Of a DNA stretch of 64,000 bases, positions 43,419-52,272 are shown piece after piece (the first letter of the stretch is position 1; the number at the start of each line of letters is the position of its first letter). The position numbers were made by a program, and so were the translations under genes. Source of the stretch: Alteromonas sp. LOR (lineage in GTDB: Bacteria > Pseudomonadota > Gammaproteobacteria > Enterobacterales > Alteromonadaceae); NCBI RefSeq assembly GCF_000753865.1, contig NZ_JQFW01000006.1, forward strand, positions 124,001-188,000. Reading direction: 5' to 3'. Below the pieces are notes generated by a model. The model had not been told where the DNA came from. It did not search any database and saw nothing but the letters and a program-made list of their open reading frames with translations.

Positions 43419-45053
43419 GCCAAGAAAAAGCGACAAGTCATCACGTAAGTTCGAGTACTTTTCGCTGTAGGCGTCTTTGAGTGGGATATTGTCCAATAAT
43501 TTATAAAGGCGCCTGCACTCACCAGCCATCTGCGAGTCTGCTTTGTCTATTATTTTAAATAGCTGAAGAAGGCACTGAAGCAGGTTTAAAGCAACGCCAA
43601 TATTCACTGGGGCATAATTTTGGGCCAGAGCAAACGACGCTTTTGCTCGCTCAAATGAGTTCTGCTGATAGTGCTGAATACCTTCGCGGTTAAATTGCTG
43701 ATAATTTGCCAAGTTGGTTTTTGCTTTTTCTGCCTTTTGTTCAAGCATTGAAGCGCTGTTTTGATCTAATTCATCTTTTCTGGTTGCCACAATTTTCGAC
43801 AGCGCAAGGGCATCATCGTACTCTCCCAATGTGTACATCACGTTAATACTATCGGGGAGATAGGCAGTGGGGTGCTCGGGGTACTTTTCCTCAATGGCAA
43901 CTTGAGAGTTAACCAAGTGCTTTTTAGCATCAATCAACTTGCCGTCTATTGCGCTCACCCGAGCGTTGACAATATTTCCAAAAATGTCCACATCAAAATT
44001 TCGATCCATTTTTAAAAGATGCTCGTCAAACTTGCCCCTTTGAAGTGCTAGCAATGCCTCTTGTTGATATTTGTTTCGCTGTTTTTGGTCTTCTGAATGC
44101 TCGGCAACATCTAAAAGGCTGCGTATTAACGTACACCAATGCAGACTGTTTTTATGCACGGTACGTTTAGATAAATTCCAAATAGCGCTGCACGAGAGCG
44201 ACGCAGTGACGAAATCAAGATTTTGCTTTGCTATTTCGCAGGCTTGTAAATGACGAGAAACAGAGTAGGGCGATAGTTTTATGGCTTCTTTAATTGCGTT
44301 TAAGGCGGCTTCTCGATTTTCTAACCCCTGATGAGCGAGCGCTAATACGTCGTTTGCATCAGCGCTAAAACGATTCCGCTTAAGGGTTTTCATCGCGATA
44401 GTGATAGCCTTGTCGTAGTCGGCGTTTTGAATGTAGGTTTTTCCCAATGCAATTTGAGCCCACAATACAGGCTTGCCGCTAGTGTAGGGGGCTAAGATAG
44501 CCAACGCCCTTTTACAGTCGTTTTTACGACAATAGGTTTCAACTAATAGCTGTTCACAATGGCCTTTGTAATGAGAGGGTTCCTTATACAGTGTGTTGAG
44601 TACAGTGATTGCATCAGTAAATTGCTCTTTCTCAATGAACTCATAGGCTTGCTGCAAAAACTGTCGTTTTTGCCATGCTCTGCTTATTCTGCTCTTCAAT
44701 TGAACCTGAGAAAAGGGCTTAACTAAAAAATCGTCAGGCCTTCTATCGATAGAACCAAGAACCATAGAGCGAGTGCTATCCGCACTTATCAAAATAAATA
44801 CAGAGGTCGTTTTTATCAGTCGCTTGACTCTCAGCTCTTCTACTAACTCATAGCCATTTTTATAATCTGCACCTAAATGCAGATCGCAAACCACAATATC
44901 GAACTTTGTGCGTTTGGCTTCAGAAATAGCTTGTTCCGCCGAGGATTTGGTCACGATGTTGGTCGCGCCCATCGATTGCAATAATCCTTTCAGCATAAGC
45001 AGAAATGGTCGCTGATCTTCAACAATCAGTACTCTTTTATCACTGTATTTCAC
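43413..45053 (-). CDS. Response regulator receiver domain fused to TPR repeats (second copy)
   Basis: Protein of 546 residues with the same layout as the one at 23627-25234. REC domain about 1-125: VLIVEDQ, phospho-acceptor Asp in IVVCDLHLG, FILISADS and FLVKPFS. TPR-like repeats fill about 140-530 (KRALAILAPY, YDKAITIAMKTLKRN, EAALNAIKEAIKLSP). Shared with its paralogue are VLWAQ in the repeats and NLLQC near the C-terminus. No output domain. ATG start. It converges on the DUF4287 gene with a 6-nt overlap. Confidence 0.87.
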   Translation of the reverse strand: MKYSDKRVLIVEDQRPFLLMLKGLLQSMGATNIVTKSSAEQAISEAKRTKFDIVVCDLHLGADYKNGYELVEELRVKRLIKTTSVFILISADSTRSMVLGSIDRRPDDFLVKPFSQVQLKSRISRAWQKRQFLQQAYEFIEKEQFTDAITVLNTLYKEPSHYKGHCEQLLVETYCRKNDCKRALAILAPYTSGKPVLWAQIALGKTYIQNADYDKAITIAMKTLKRNRFSADANDVLALAHQGLENREAALNAIKEAIKLSPYSVSRHLQACEIAKQNLDFVTASLSCSAIWNLSKRTVHKNSLHWCTLIRSLLDVAEHSEDQKQRNKYQQEALLALQRGKFDEHLLKMDRNFDVDIFGNIVNARVSAIDGKLIDAKKHLVNSQVAIEEKYPEHPTAYLPDSINVMYTLGEYDDALALSKIVATRKDELDQNSASMLEQKAEKAKTNLANYQQFNREGIQHYQQNSFERAKASFALAQNYAPVNIGVALNLLQCLLQLFKIIDKADSQMAGECRRLYKLLDNIPLKDAYSEKYSNLRDDLSLFLGL

Positions 45054-45184
45054 TGCATCCTCAAAGATTTGCAGAGCAAGAAAACATAATGATGGTTTAA
45101 AAATGCGTAATGAGCAATTTGATCCTTCAGAATATTCTTATTCAGCCGACAACTAACGTATGAATATCACTACAGTTTTTCATC

Positions 45185-45751
45185 ATGAGCGTTGAGCAAG
45201 TCAGTTCAAACAGCACTGTTGAATTAGACCCTAGTTACCGCTGGGAGTTTGACGGTACATTGGCAAAAGCCTCCTCACAAGGTCGCTTGTTTGCTCTGTA
45301 TCTAGCCATGCATCAAAATGCGTTAGCCCATCCTATACATTTAACGCCACATGCAAAGAGCGAAGACTCACCCTATCAAAACGAAATAAGTAACCTGAGT
45401 CACTACAGGCAGCCCGCATTACAAGCTGCAGATAAAGACTGGGCGAATATGGCTACGTTAGCCTCACTCATGTCATCTGATTTAGCCTCTGCTCGCTTAT
45501 TCTTATCGATGAACCCTTCACCGCTTGCCCAATCTGACGACGCTTCACGCATACCTGATGATGTAAAAAATAACTGTAGCTTAGGCACACAAAAGCGTTT
45601 AGCGAATCTCTACAGAAGTGATATTAAAGAAGATAACACCATGTTGTATGACATTATCAGTGGTGAATATAGCAGCATCAACCCTAACGCCAATCCCCAA
45701 AATAATAAACAGAACGCATTCTCTGAAGACTCAGTAAGAATGGCCGTTTAG
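45185..45751 (+). CDS. Uncharacterised protein, possibly VC2046/SO_2500 family
   Basis: Protein of 188 residues without motifs of known function. The first 120 residues (YRWEFDGTLAKASSQGRLFALYLAM, WANMATLASLM) look ordered and helical; the C-terminus is Asn-rich and probably disordered. From memory it resembles the gammaproteobacterial VC2046/SO_2500 family, but this needs a profile search. Plus-strand, single gene between the REC-TPR gene and trhO. Confidence 0.65.
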   Translation: MSVEQVSSNSTVELDPSYRWEFDGTLAKASSQGRLFALYLAMHQNALAHPIHLTPHAKSEDSPYQNEISNLSHYRQPALQAADKDWANMATLASLMSSDLASARLFLSMNPSPLAQSDDASRIPDDVKNNCSLGTQKRLANLYRSDIKEDNTMLYDIISGEYSSINPNANPQNNKQNAFSEDSVRMAV

Positions 45752-45861
45752 TCTCGTTTTTGCTATTACCCCTAAGCTGATTGGCTTTTGCGATGCATTT
45801 TGGTATATTGCTCGCCGCATTTTGCACTGGTCTTACGCTCCAATCAGCAAAGGTTTAAATA

Positions 45862-46872
45862 ATGTCTACACAATCTGAATCAAAATATATTGTATGCGCG
45901 ATGTACAAGTTCGTCGCGCTTGAAAACTTTAAGGCGATGCGCCAACCACTTACTGACGTCATGGAAAAAAATGGCATCAGGGGCACGCTTCTACTCGCTC
46001 ATGAAGGGATAAACGGAACCGTTTCTGGTCCCAGAGATGGTATCGATGCGTTAATCAGTTACTTAAACAGTGACAAGCGGATTAACCCCATTTCCTGTAA
46101 AGAGTCTCTTCACGATGAGCAGCCTTTCTATCGCACTAAAGTAAAACTTAAAAAAGAAATTGTCACCATGGGTGTTGAAGGGATAGACCCTCGACAAACC
46201 GTAGGTACCTACGTAAAGCCCAGTGAATGGAATGACTTAATAAGCGACCCAGATGTTACCGTTATCGACACACGTAATGGCTATGAAATAGAAATTGGTA
46301 CGTTTAAAAACGCGATAGACCCAAAAACCGACACCTTCAGGGAGTTTCCTGAGTACGTCGCTAAGTCACTCGACCCAGCTAAAAACAAGAAAGTTGCCAT
46401 GTTTTGCACAGGCGGAATACGCTGCGAAAAATCTACTGCCTATCTCAAAGAACAAGGCTTTGAAGACGTTTATCATTTGGAAGGCGGAATTCTTCAATAT
46501 TTAGAAGATGTGCCCAAAGAGGAGTCTCTGTGGGAAGGTGACTGTTTCGTTTTTGATAATCGGGTTGCGGTAAACCACGATTTAGAAAAGAGTCACTACG
46601 AACAGTGCTATGCGTGTCGGCTGCCAATAACCGAAGAAGACAAAAAGAGCGATGTATACGAGCCAGGGGTAAGCTGCCCCCATTGCCATGGTACCCATAC
46701 TGAAGATCAAATTTCCCGCTTCAGAGAGCGCGAAAAACAAGTGCAGCTAGCTAAAGCGAGACAGCAAGAGCATGTAGGAACAGACGCTAGGCTTACCATG
46801 GAACAGAAGCGTTTGGAGAAAGCTCAGGCGCAGCGCGAGCGAGCCTTAAAAGCTAATGAAAAAGCAAAATAA
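45862..46872 (+). CDS. trhO: tRNA uridine(34) hydroxylase TrhO (YceA, rhodanese domain)
   Basis: Oxygen-dependent tRNA U34 hydroxylase of 336 residues, which makes 5-hydroxyuridine. The N-terminal acylphosphatase-like domain ([14 protein letters not shown]) is followed by a rhodanese domain with the active-site Cys in [13 protein letters not shown] CxxC pair follows (YACRLPI and CPHCHG). The C-terminal 70 residues are charged and coiled-coil-like. It would act in the same wobble-modification pathway as the cmoM product encoded elsewhere in the window. Confidence 0.95.
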   Translation: MSTQSESKYIVCAMYKFVALENFKAMRQPLTDVMEKNGIRGTLLLAHEGINGTVSGPRDGIDALISYLNSDKRINPISCKESLHDEQPFYRTKVKLKKEIVTMGVEGIDPRQTVGTYVKPSEWNDLISDPDVTVIDTRNGYEIEIGTFKNAIDPKTDTFREFPEYVAKSLDPAKNKKVAMFCTGGIRCEKSTAYLKEQGFEDVYHLEGGILQYLEDVPKEESLWEGDCFVFDNRVAVNHDLEKSHYEQCYACRLPITEEDKKSDVYEPGVSCPHCHGTHTEDQISRFREREKQVQLAKARQQEHVGTDARLTMEQKRLEKAQAQRERALKANEKAK

Positions 46873-46937
46873 AAAGAGGCATAGACACTAGAAAGGAGAG
46901 ACGATACACTCACTACATCGTTGTAAAGTTTTAAGGA

Positions 46938-47186
46938 ATGAGAGTGAGCACTCAACTTTCAGATGCAAAAATTGAAGAGATAAGAAAAGACTTCAGTTTT
47001 TTTGACCGTGACGGAAATGGTCAGATAGATATAACAGAGTTTATTGAGCTTTTAACCATTATTTCGCCAAAAACAAAGGCGAGTCACGTTGAAGAAGGCT
47101 TTAAATTAATCGACGGCAATGACGACGGTTATATAGACTTCGAAGAGTTTTTAGAATGGTGGCAAGAGTGTTGGTGGGAATACTAA
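46938..47186 (+). CDS. Small EF-hand calcium-binding protein
   Basis: Protein of 82 residues made of two EF-hands. The loops are DRDGNGQIDITE (residues 23-34) and DGNDDGYIDFEE (59-70), both with all calcium-ligand positions acidic or polar as required. A tryptophan-rich tail (EWWQECWWEY) ends the protein. No signal peptide. Probably a cytosolic calcium buffer or sensor; the partner is unknown. A terminator follows. Confidence 0.92.
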   Translation: MRVSTQLSDAKIEEIRKDFSFFDRDGNGQIDITEFIELLTIISPKTKASHVEEGFKLIDGNDDGYIDFEEFLEWWQECWWEY

Positions 47187-47220
47187 TGCGTTTGCAATAA
47201 CGACCATTTCAAACACGAAC

Positions 47221-47248
47221 AAAAAAGCGAGCATAAGCTCGCTTTTTT
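47221..47248. terminator. Bidirectional intrinsic terminator
   Basis: Perfect 12-bp stem AAAAAAGCGAGC/GCTCGCTTTTTT with ATAA loop between the EF-hand gene and the convergent helicase gene. Confidence 0.95.
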
Positions 47249-47277
47249 CTTTATGAGTACTAGTTAATGTTTATCAA

Positions 47278-48609
47278 CTATTCTTCCTCAGGATCAGGCG
47301 CGCTGGTATTACGGGGCTTGCGCTTCACAGGAACCATTCCAATATCCGCACCTTCCATAGGGTCAACACGTCTTACAGGCTTTGCTCTAACAGGCTTAGC
47401 ATCACGGTTTTTATCTGTTGTTGGTTTTCCTTTACTCTGCGTACTCTTCTTCTTAGTGAAACCTTCAAACTTTGCACTAAATTCATCATGAGGTTTACAC
47501 TCAAGGGCGTATTGAAGATGAATTTTAAGCGCCTCGAAACTGTTCCAGTCTCTTGGACCAACAAGAGAGAAAGCTTCGCCTTTCTGTCCTGCTCGGCCGG
47601 TACGTCCAATTCGGTGAATATATTCATCGGCATTTTTGGGAAGGTCGAAGTTAACTACTAAACCTACTTTTGATAAGTCTAGACCACGAGAAGCTAAATC
47701 CGTCGTTACCAGAACACTTTGCTGGCCTCTAGAAAAACTGCTCATGATAGAAGCACGTTGATGTTGAGCTAAATCGCCTCTTAAGGCGATAGCCTCAAGG
47801 TTATCTTCGTTGAGTATTGCAGCAATCCTATCGGTATCTTCGCGGGTAGCGGTGAACACAATCGCTTGGTTGTACTCTCGTTTAGCGAGTTCAAACCGAA
47901 GAATTTCGTCTTTGTTACTCACATTATCGGCAAAAAAACAGGTTTGTTCTATATCGCCATGCTCGCCCGTAGAGCTACCCACAGCCACTCTTACCGCTGA
48001 ATGTGTGAGCTGCGTTGTCATGTGCTTAAGCTCAATGTTATCGAGGGTGGCGGAAAACAACATGGTTTGACGCTTTCTGTGGTCGGCGTAGGTATTAATC
48101 AGCTTAAGCTGAGCGGCAAAACCCAAATCAAGCATACGGTCAGCTTCATCAAAAATGAGTAGTTCTAAGCCGTTTAAATACATACTCTTGCCAATCAAGT
48201 GGTCGGCTATACGTCCGGCTGTACCAACAATAATATGTGGATTGCGTCGCAAACCTTTTACTTGGTCGTTGAAGTTCTCGCCGCCAACAATCAATTCGCA
48301 GGACAAACTTAGGCCACTACACATTGACTTTGCTTCAATAAAAACTTGCTTTGCCAGTTCTCTGGTTGGCGCAAGTATAAGCGCACGAGGGTCTTGTCGA
48401 CTAAGTGCTTTTTGCGACATAAGTCGATTAATTGCAGGCACCAAAAAGGCAAACGTCTTACCTGATCCTGTCTTTGAGGACGCGATAATGTCCTTACCCT
48501 GAATACCGGGTAGCATTGTCCGCTCCTGAATTTCCGTAAGGGTGGTGATGTTCTTACTTTCAAGTTTGGAGATAATTTTATGATGAACCGGTAAGTCAGT
48601 AACTAGCAA
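47278..48609 (-). CDS. DEAD-box ATP-dependent RNA helicase
   Basis: RNA helicase of 443 residues from the chosen TTG at 48609, which follows AGAGG by about 7 nt; a TTG 14 codons upstream (48651) has no such support. Motifs: SSKTGSGKT (I), PTRELA (Ia), GTAGR (Ib), DEAD (II), SAT (III), RGLDL (V) and HRIGRTGR (VI). The C-terminal 75 residues are a basic, Lys/Arg/Pro-rich tail likely to bind RNA. It resembles the SrmB/RhlE-like group, but the exact subfamily is unclear. Confidence 0.92.
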   Translation of the reverse strand: MLVTDLPVHHKIISKLESKNITTLTEIQERTMLPGIQGKDIIASSKTGSGKTFAFLVPAINRLMSQKALSRQDPRALILAPTRELAKQVFIEAKSMCSGLSLSCELIVGGENFNDQVKGLRRNPHIIVGTAGRIADHLIGKSMYLNGLELLIFDEADRMLDLGFAAQLKLINTYADHRKRQTMLFSATLDNIELKHMTTQLTHSAVRVAVGSSTGEHGDIEQTCFFADNVSNKDEILRFELAKREYNQAIVFTATREDTDRIAAILNEDNLEAIALRGDLAQHQRASIMSSFSRGQQSVLVTTDLASRGLDLSKVGLVVNFDLPKNADEYIHRIGRTGRAGQKGEAFSLVGPRDWNSFEALKIHLQYALECKPHDEFSAKFEGFTKKKSTQSKGKPTTDKNRDAKPVRAKPVRRVDPMEGADIGMVPVKRKPRNTSAPDPEEE

Positions 48610-48690
48610 GGTAGAGCCTCTATATGAATATTCCCGCGCATTATCCCTCAAAGGTCACCGATTTGAAAGCAGGCGATTTCTAATCTTTGA

Positions 48691-48745
48691 AAACATGCTC
48701 TATTAAACATGCTCTGTTAAACATAGTCTCTTAAACATGGTATTT
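48691..48745. repeat. 14-bp tandem repeat, four copies
   Basis: AAACATGCTCTATT, AAACATGCTCTGTT, AAACATAGTCTCTT and a shortened AAACATGGTATTT in the intergenic region between the helicase and scoB. Confidence 0.88.
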
Positions 48746-48754
48746 AAAAACAAG

Positions 48755-48828
48755 AAAGCCAGAAAATACTTCATTTGAAGAGAGAACGGTATTCTCTTGC
48801 TCTTTTAAGCGTTGTATTTGCTGGCTTT
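48755..48828 (-). terminator. Long branched hairpin, terminator of scoAB
   Basis: AAAGCCAG-A-AAATAC pairs with GTATTT-G-CTGGCTTT around a loop that holds a second hairpin (AGAGAA/TTCTCT). On the minus strand the structure ends in TTTCTTGTTTTT, so it probably ends the scoA-scoB message 18 nt after the scoB stop. Confidence 0.65.
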
Positions 48829-48845
48829 GTTAAATGCAGGAAAAG

Positions 48846-49502
48846 TTAGAACACCATTTCTGCTACATCGTCTGGCACAATAAGCTTACCAAGGGTTTTC
48901 TCTTTAATCTCTTCTACAGATACACCAGGCGCTTTTTCCTGCAATACAAAAGCACCGTCCTCTACGGATAAAACGGCGAGGTCAGTGATAATACGTGTTA
49001 TACAGTTTACGCCTGTTAGGGGGAGCGTACACGCTGGTAGAAGTTTTGAGTTACCGTGTTTATCTGTGTGAGTCATAGTCACAATGATATTTTTAGCGCC
49101 TGCTACCAAATCCATTGCACCGCCCATACCCTTTACAAGCTTTCCAGGGATCATCCAAGACGCAATATTGCCAGATACATCAACCTCAAAGGCACCAAGC
49201 ACCGTAAAGTCCACATGGCCACCACGGATCATGGCAAAACTTTCTGCACTGTTAAAGATGGATGCGCCAGTGGTCGCCGTCACGGTCTCTTTACCTGCAT
49301 TAATCATGTCTGCGTCAACTTCGGCCTCGGTTGGGTAGCGTCCCATTCCTAATAAGCCGTTTTCTGATTGAAGCATAACGCTGATGTCACCAGGCACATA
49401 ATTGGCTGCAAGGGTAGGAATCCCGATACCGAGGTTTACGTAGTCACCGTCTTTAAACTCTTGTGCAACTCGCATTGCAATTTGGTCTCTAGTTAAAGCC
49501 AT
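48846..49502 (-). CDS. scoB: 3-oxoacid CoA-transferase subunit B
   Basis: Beta subunit of a SCOT-type CoA-transferase, 218 residues. It carries the catalytic Glu in QSENGLLGMG and the GIGIPTLAANYV segment near residue 25. With subunit A it transfers CoA between succinyl-CoA and acetoacetate (or similar acids), linking ketone bodies or leucine breakdown to the TCA cycle. The start overlaps the scoA stop by one base, so the two are coupled. Confidence 0.93.
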   Translation of the reverse strand: MALTRDQIAMRVAQEFKDGDYVNLGIGIPTLAANYVPGDISVMLQSENGLLGMGRYPTEAEVDADMINAGKETVTATTGASIFNSAESFAMIRGGHVDFTVLGAFEVDVSGNIASWMIPGKLVKGMGGAMDLVAGAKNIIVTMTHTDKHGNSKLLPACTLPLTGVNCITRIITDLAVLSVEDGAFVLQEKAPGVSVEEIKEKTLGKLIVPDDVAEMVF

Positions 49503-50209
49503 TACACGTCCTCCTTTGCTACTACACGGCGCTCTATACGTTTTTCAAATTCGCCTTTGATAATGCGGTTAACGTAGATCCCCGGCGTATGAATTTCGCT
49601 AGGTGACAAGGTTCCAGGCTCTACGATCTCTTCTACTTCCACTACCGTAATTTTGCCTGCTGTCGCTGCCATAGGGTTAAAGTTTTGCGCTGTGTGTCTA
49701 AATACACAGTTCCCAAACTTGTCGGCTTTCCAGGCTTTCACAATGGCAAAATCGCCAGTAATGGCGTGTTCTAAAATATAAGGCCGACCATCAAATTCTT
49801 TAACTTCTTTGCCTTCGCCCACAGGGGTTCCATAGCCAGTAGCGGTATAGAACGCTGGAATACCCGCACCACCTGCGCGCATTTTCTCGGCCAGGGTACC
49901 TTGAGGCGTCAGTTCTACCTCAAGTTCACCGTTTAACAACTGTTTCTCGAATAATGCATTTTCGCCGACATAAGACGACACCATTTTAGAAATTTGCTTG
50001 TCTTCTAGGAGTAAGCCTAATCCGAATCCATCGACGCCACAGTTGTTCGATACGACAGTAAGATCTTTTACGCCCATGGTTTTTATATGTGCAATCAAAC
50101 CTTCAGGAATACCACAAAGGCCAAATCCTCCGGCTATCACCGTCATTGAGTCCGATAACCCCGAGAGTGCCTCTTCATATGTATTAACTACTTTATTAAA
50201 TCCAGCCAT
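49502..50209 (-). CDS. scoA: 3-oxoacid CoA-transferase subunit A
   Basis: Alpha subunit, 235 residues. Family segments: [13 protein letters not shown] near residue 30, [40 protein letters not shown], and [21 protein letters not shown]. It forms an operon with scoB. A LysR-type gene is divergent from it across a 104-nt AT-rich region. Confidence 0.93.
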   Translation of the reverse strand: MAGFNKVVNTYEEALSGLSDSMTVIAGGFGLCGIPEGLIAHIKTMGVKDLTVVSNNCGVDGFGLGLLLEDKQISKMVSSYVGENALFEKQLLNGELEVELTPQGTLAEKMRAGGAGIPAFYTATGYGTPVGEGKEVKEFDGRPYILEHAITGDFAIVKAWKADKFGNCVFRHTAQNFNPMAATAGKITVVEVEEIVEPGTLSPSEIHTPGIYVNRIIKGEFEKRIERRVVAKEDV

Positions 50210-50280
50210 TTAATTCTCCACCAATGGATTGTTAACAAATAGTATCTGTTCTGTAGCAACTTATGTAAAATTGAATTTAT

Positions 50281-50301
50281 CTTATTATTAATAAAATAAA
50301 G
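50281..50301. promoter_or_regulatory. AT-rich symmetric element, candidate LysR operator
   Basis: TTATTAATAA (50285-50294) is a perfect palindrome inside a longer near-symmetric AT-rich stretch, just before the LysR gene start and upstream of scoA. Typical placement for autoregulation and control of the divergent operon. Low specificity because of base composition. Confidence 0.35.
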
Positions 50302-50313
50302 TTATTAATTGCC

Positions 50314-51291
50314 ATGAACATTTCCTATCGTCACCTGCGTGCATTCATCGAAGTTGCTCACTCTACAACGTTCGCAGAGGCGGCTGCTAAGCTTTTCCTC
50401 ACTCAGCCTGCGCTGTCTTCTTCAATAAAGAAAATGGAAGCTGAATTAGGTGGAAGGTTATTCAAGAGAAACACACGAAATGTCAGTTTAACACCGGAGG
50501 GAGAGGCTCTGCTACCCAACGCACTTCGCTTAAGTAGAGACTGGGATAATACGTTTTCGGATATTCAGAATTTATTCGCAATGGCAAAAGGTCAGCTTAC
50601 CATTGCCGCAATGCCCTCATTCGCAGAGTCACATTTACCGAGTCTGCTGCACGACTTCCATCACAAAGCGCCCAATATTAACCTTCGCGTTGTAGACGTA
50701 GTGATGGAGCAAGTCGTTCAGGAAATAAGAAACGGCCGTGCAGAAATTGGCTTTACCTTTGAACCTGAACAAAAAGAAGGCTTAGAGTTTGAGAGCTTAT
50801 TCACTGATCATTTTGTCGTTGTAGCATCAGTAGAGCAGGCTGCAAAATTCAATAATAAGGCGAGCTGGCAGCAGTGCCTTAATTTTCCTCTGGTGATGAC
50901 GAATCGTGGTTCAGCGGTAAGAAAGTGGACTGAAGCAGAGTTGTTACAGTACGGCGAACCCAATATTGTGGCAGAAACCGGACAGTTGGCTACGTTAGGT
51001 AAACTGATCAAAAGCGGTTTGGGAATTTCTATCATGCCATCAATTTGTCAACAGCAGATGGAAGCGTTGGGCCTTATCGCGCTTCCTTTTTCAGAGGCAT
51101 ATTCTTCAGAAGCGTCTTCTGATACAAAGCCCTGTGATAAAGAGCCCTGTGAGAGAGAACCCTCTGACAAGGCACCTTTCGATAAAGGCTTATTATGTAA
51201 ACGAGTGGGATTATTAAGAAACGAGCGACGAGGGCTATCGGTATCAGCGCAAACTCTGTGGCAGCTAACCACAGAGCGCTATGCTAGTTAA
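50314..51291 (+). CDS. LysR family transcriptional regulator, probable regulator of scoAB
   Basis: LysR regulator of 325 residues. Winged helix-turn-helix at about 1-60 (HLRAFIEVAHSTTFAEAAAKL, TQPALSSSIKKMEAELG), then a substrate-binding domain. Divergent orientation to scoAB points to that operon as its target. An insertion of five 15-bp repeats (51118-51192) sits between the conserved IALPF strand and the C-terminal VGLLRNERRGLS segment, lengthening the effector domain by about 25 residues. Confidence 0.9.
   Translation: MNISYRHLRAFIEVAHSTTFAEAAAKLFLTQPALSSSIKKMEAELGGRLFKRNTRNVSLTPEGEALLPNALRLSRDWDNTFSDIQNLFAMAKGQLTIAAMPSFAESHLPSLLHDFHHKAPNINLRVVDVVMEQVVQEIRNGRAEIGFTFEPEQKEGLEFESLFTDHFVVVASVEQAAKFNNKASWQQCLNFPLVMTNRGSAVRKWTEAELLQYGEPNIVAETGQLATLGKLIKSGLGISIMPSICQQQMEALGLIALPFSEAYSSEASSDTKPCDKEPCEREPSDKAPFDKGLLCKRVGLLRNERRGLSVSAQTLWQLTTERYAS
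51118..51192 (+). repeat. In-frame 15-bp tandem repeat in the LysR gene, five copies
   Basis: Units encode SDTKP, CDKEP, CEREP, SDKAP and FDKGL. The protein insert is acidic/basic and probably disordered, placed in a surface loop of the effector domain. Confidence 0.88.
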
Positions 51292-51357
51292 TAAGATGTT
51301 TGCTGATTAGGCCGTGATTAAGCTAAGCACACGGGAGTATTAAATGAATGTAAAGCG

Positions 51358-52116
51358 TTACCATTTTTTCTTAGGTGCAAAGAGTTCGTCGAGCTCGTCT
51401 CGTTCTTCCTCTTGCTTTCTCGCACGGTCTTTTTCGTTAACGCTTTTGAGGTCAGACTGAATTTCGTTTAGCCATGCGTTAAGCGTAGCAAGTTTTGATG
51501 AAACGTATTCATCATGATTGGTCTGATTCTCTAATGCGATTTTTGCTTTTTCGAAGTATTGACGGGCAGAGCCTAGCATATTTGAAGATTGAGCGGTTCG
51601 CCCTCGCTTAATCAGAGTCTCCACATTCACCTTAACTTGTAGTCTTTCTAACTGTTTGTCTTCTTCAGAAAAAAGCTTTGAACCCACTTGGCCTTTGCTG
51701 TGTTCAGAGCGCAACAAAACACGAAGCTTTTTAACCGCTTGAATATATTGAATGATGGTTTTGTCATTGTCTGGCAGTACAAAATCGACATTATCACTGC
51801 CGTCGGTTTGAAGTGACGCGTCTGCAGCTTGTTTGCTACTTTCAATGCGTTGCTTTACATCACGCGTAGGGGCAATACTGTCAATCGCTTTAAGCGCGTT
51901 TGCCATGCGGTTATGCAAAATACCGATAATTCGTGAGGAAACTGGCATGTTGGTACAAGCCGTAAGCACATTTTCCGTTTCATCGACAATGGTTTTTTGC
52001 TTTGCTAATTCGGCTCTGCGCTCAGCTTCTTGTTTTTGTCTATGTTGCTGAATGGCGTTTATAAAAATCGCGGCAATGAGCAATACAACAATTAGAATAA
52101 TTATTATCACGTACAT
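51358..52116 (-). CDS. Membrane-anchored coiled-coil protein of unknown function
   Basis: Unrecognised protein of 252 residues. One N-terminal membrane helix (about 2-22, very Ile/Val-rich) is followed by a charged helical region with coiled-coil character (about 25-55) and further helices; one stretch (RGRTAQSSNMLGSARQYFEKA) looks TPR-like. The C-terminus is strongly charged (EEERDELDELFAPKKKW). Probably an inner-membrane protein with a cytoplasmic helical body. Upstream on the same strand is not an operon partner but a repeat-containing gap. Confidence 0.75.
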   Translation of the reverse strand: MYVIIIILIVVLLIAAIFINAIQQHRQKQEAERRAELAKQKTIVDETENVLTACTNMPVSSRIIGILHNRMANALKAIDSIAPTRDVKQRIESSKQAADASLQTDGSDNVDFVLPDNDKTIIQYIQAVKKLRVLLRSEHSKGQVGSKLFSEEDKQLERLQVKVNVETLIKRGRTAQSSNMLGSARQYFEKAKIALENQTNHDEYVSSKLATLNAWLNEIQSDLKSVNEKDRARKQEEERDELDELFAPKKKW

Positions 52117-52159
52117 GCGTGTGGTTCCATCAGTTCATTATCTCCGAAACATCATTTTT

Positions 52160-52204
52160 AAATACACTATTTAAGAAACGCTATCTTAAAAACACTGTCT
52201 TTTA
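52160..52204. repeat. Degenerate 15-bp tandem repeat, three copies
   Basis: AAATACACTATTTAA, GAAACGCTATCTTAA and AAACACTGTCTTTTA in the gap between the coiled-coil protein and the histidine kinase gene. Confidence 0.75.
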
Positions 52205-52272
52205 AAAAATAGGGGCTCAGTTGCCATATTGCTTCGTGCTTTTCATATCGTTCAATACGTTAATTGCTAATA

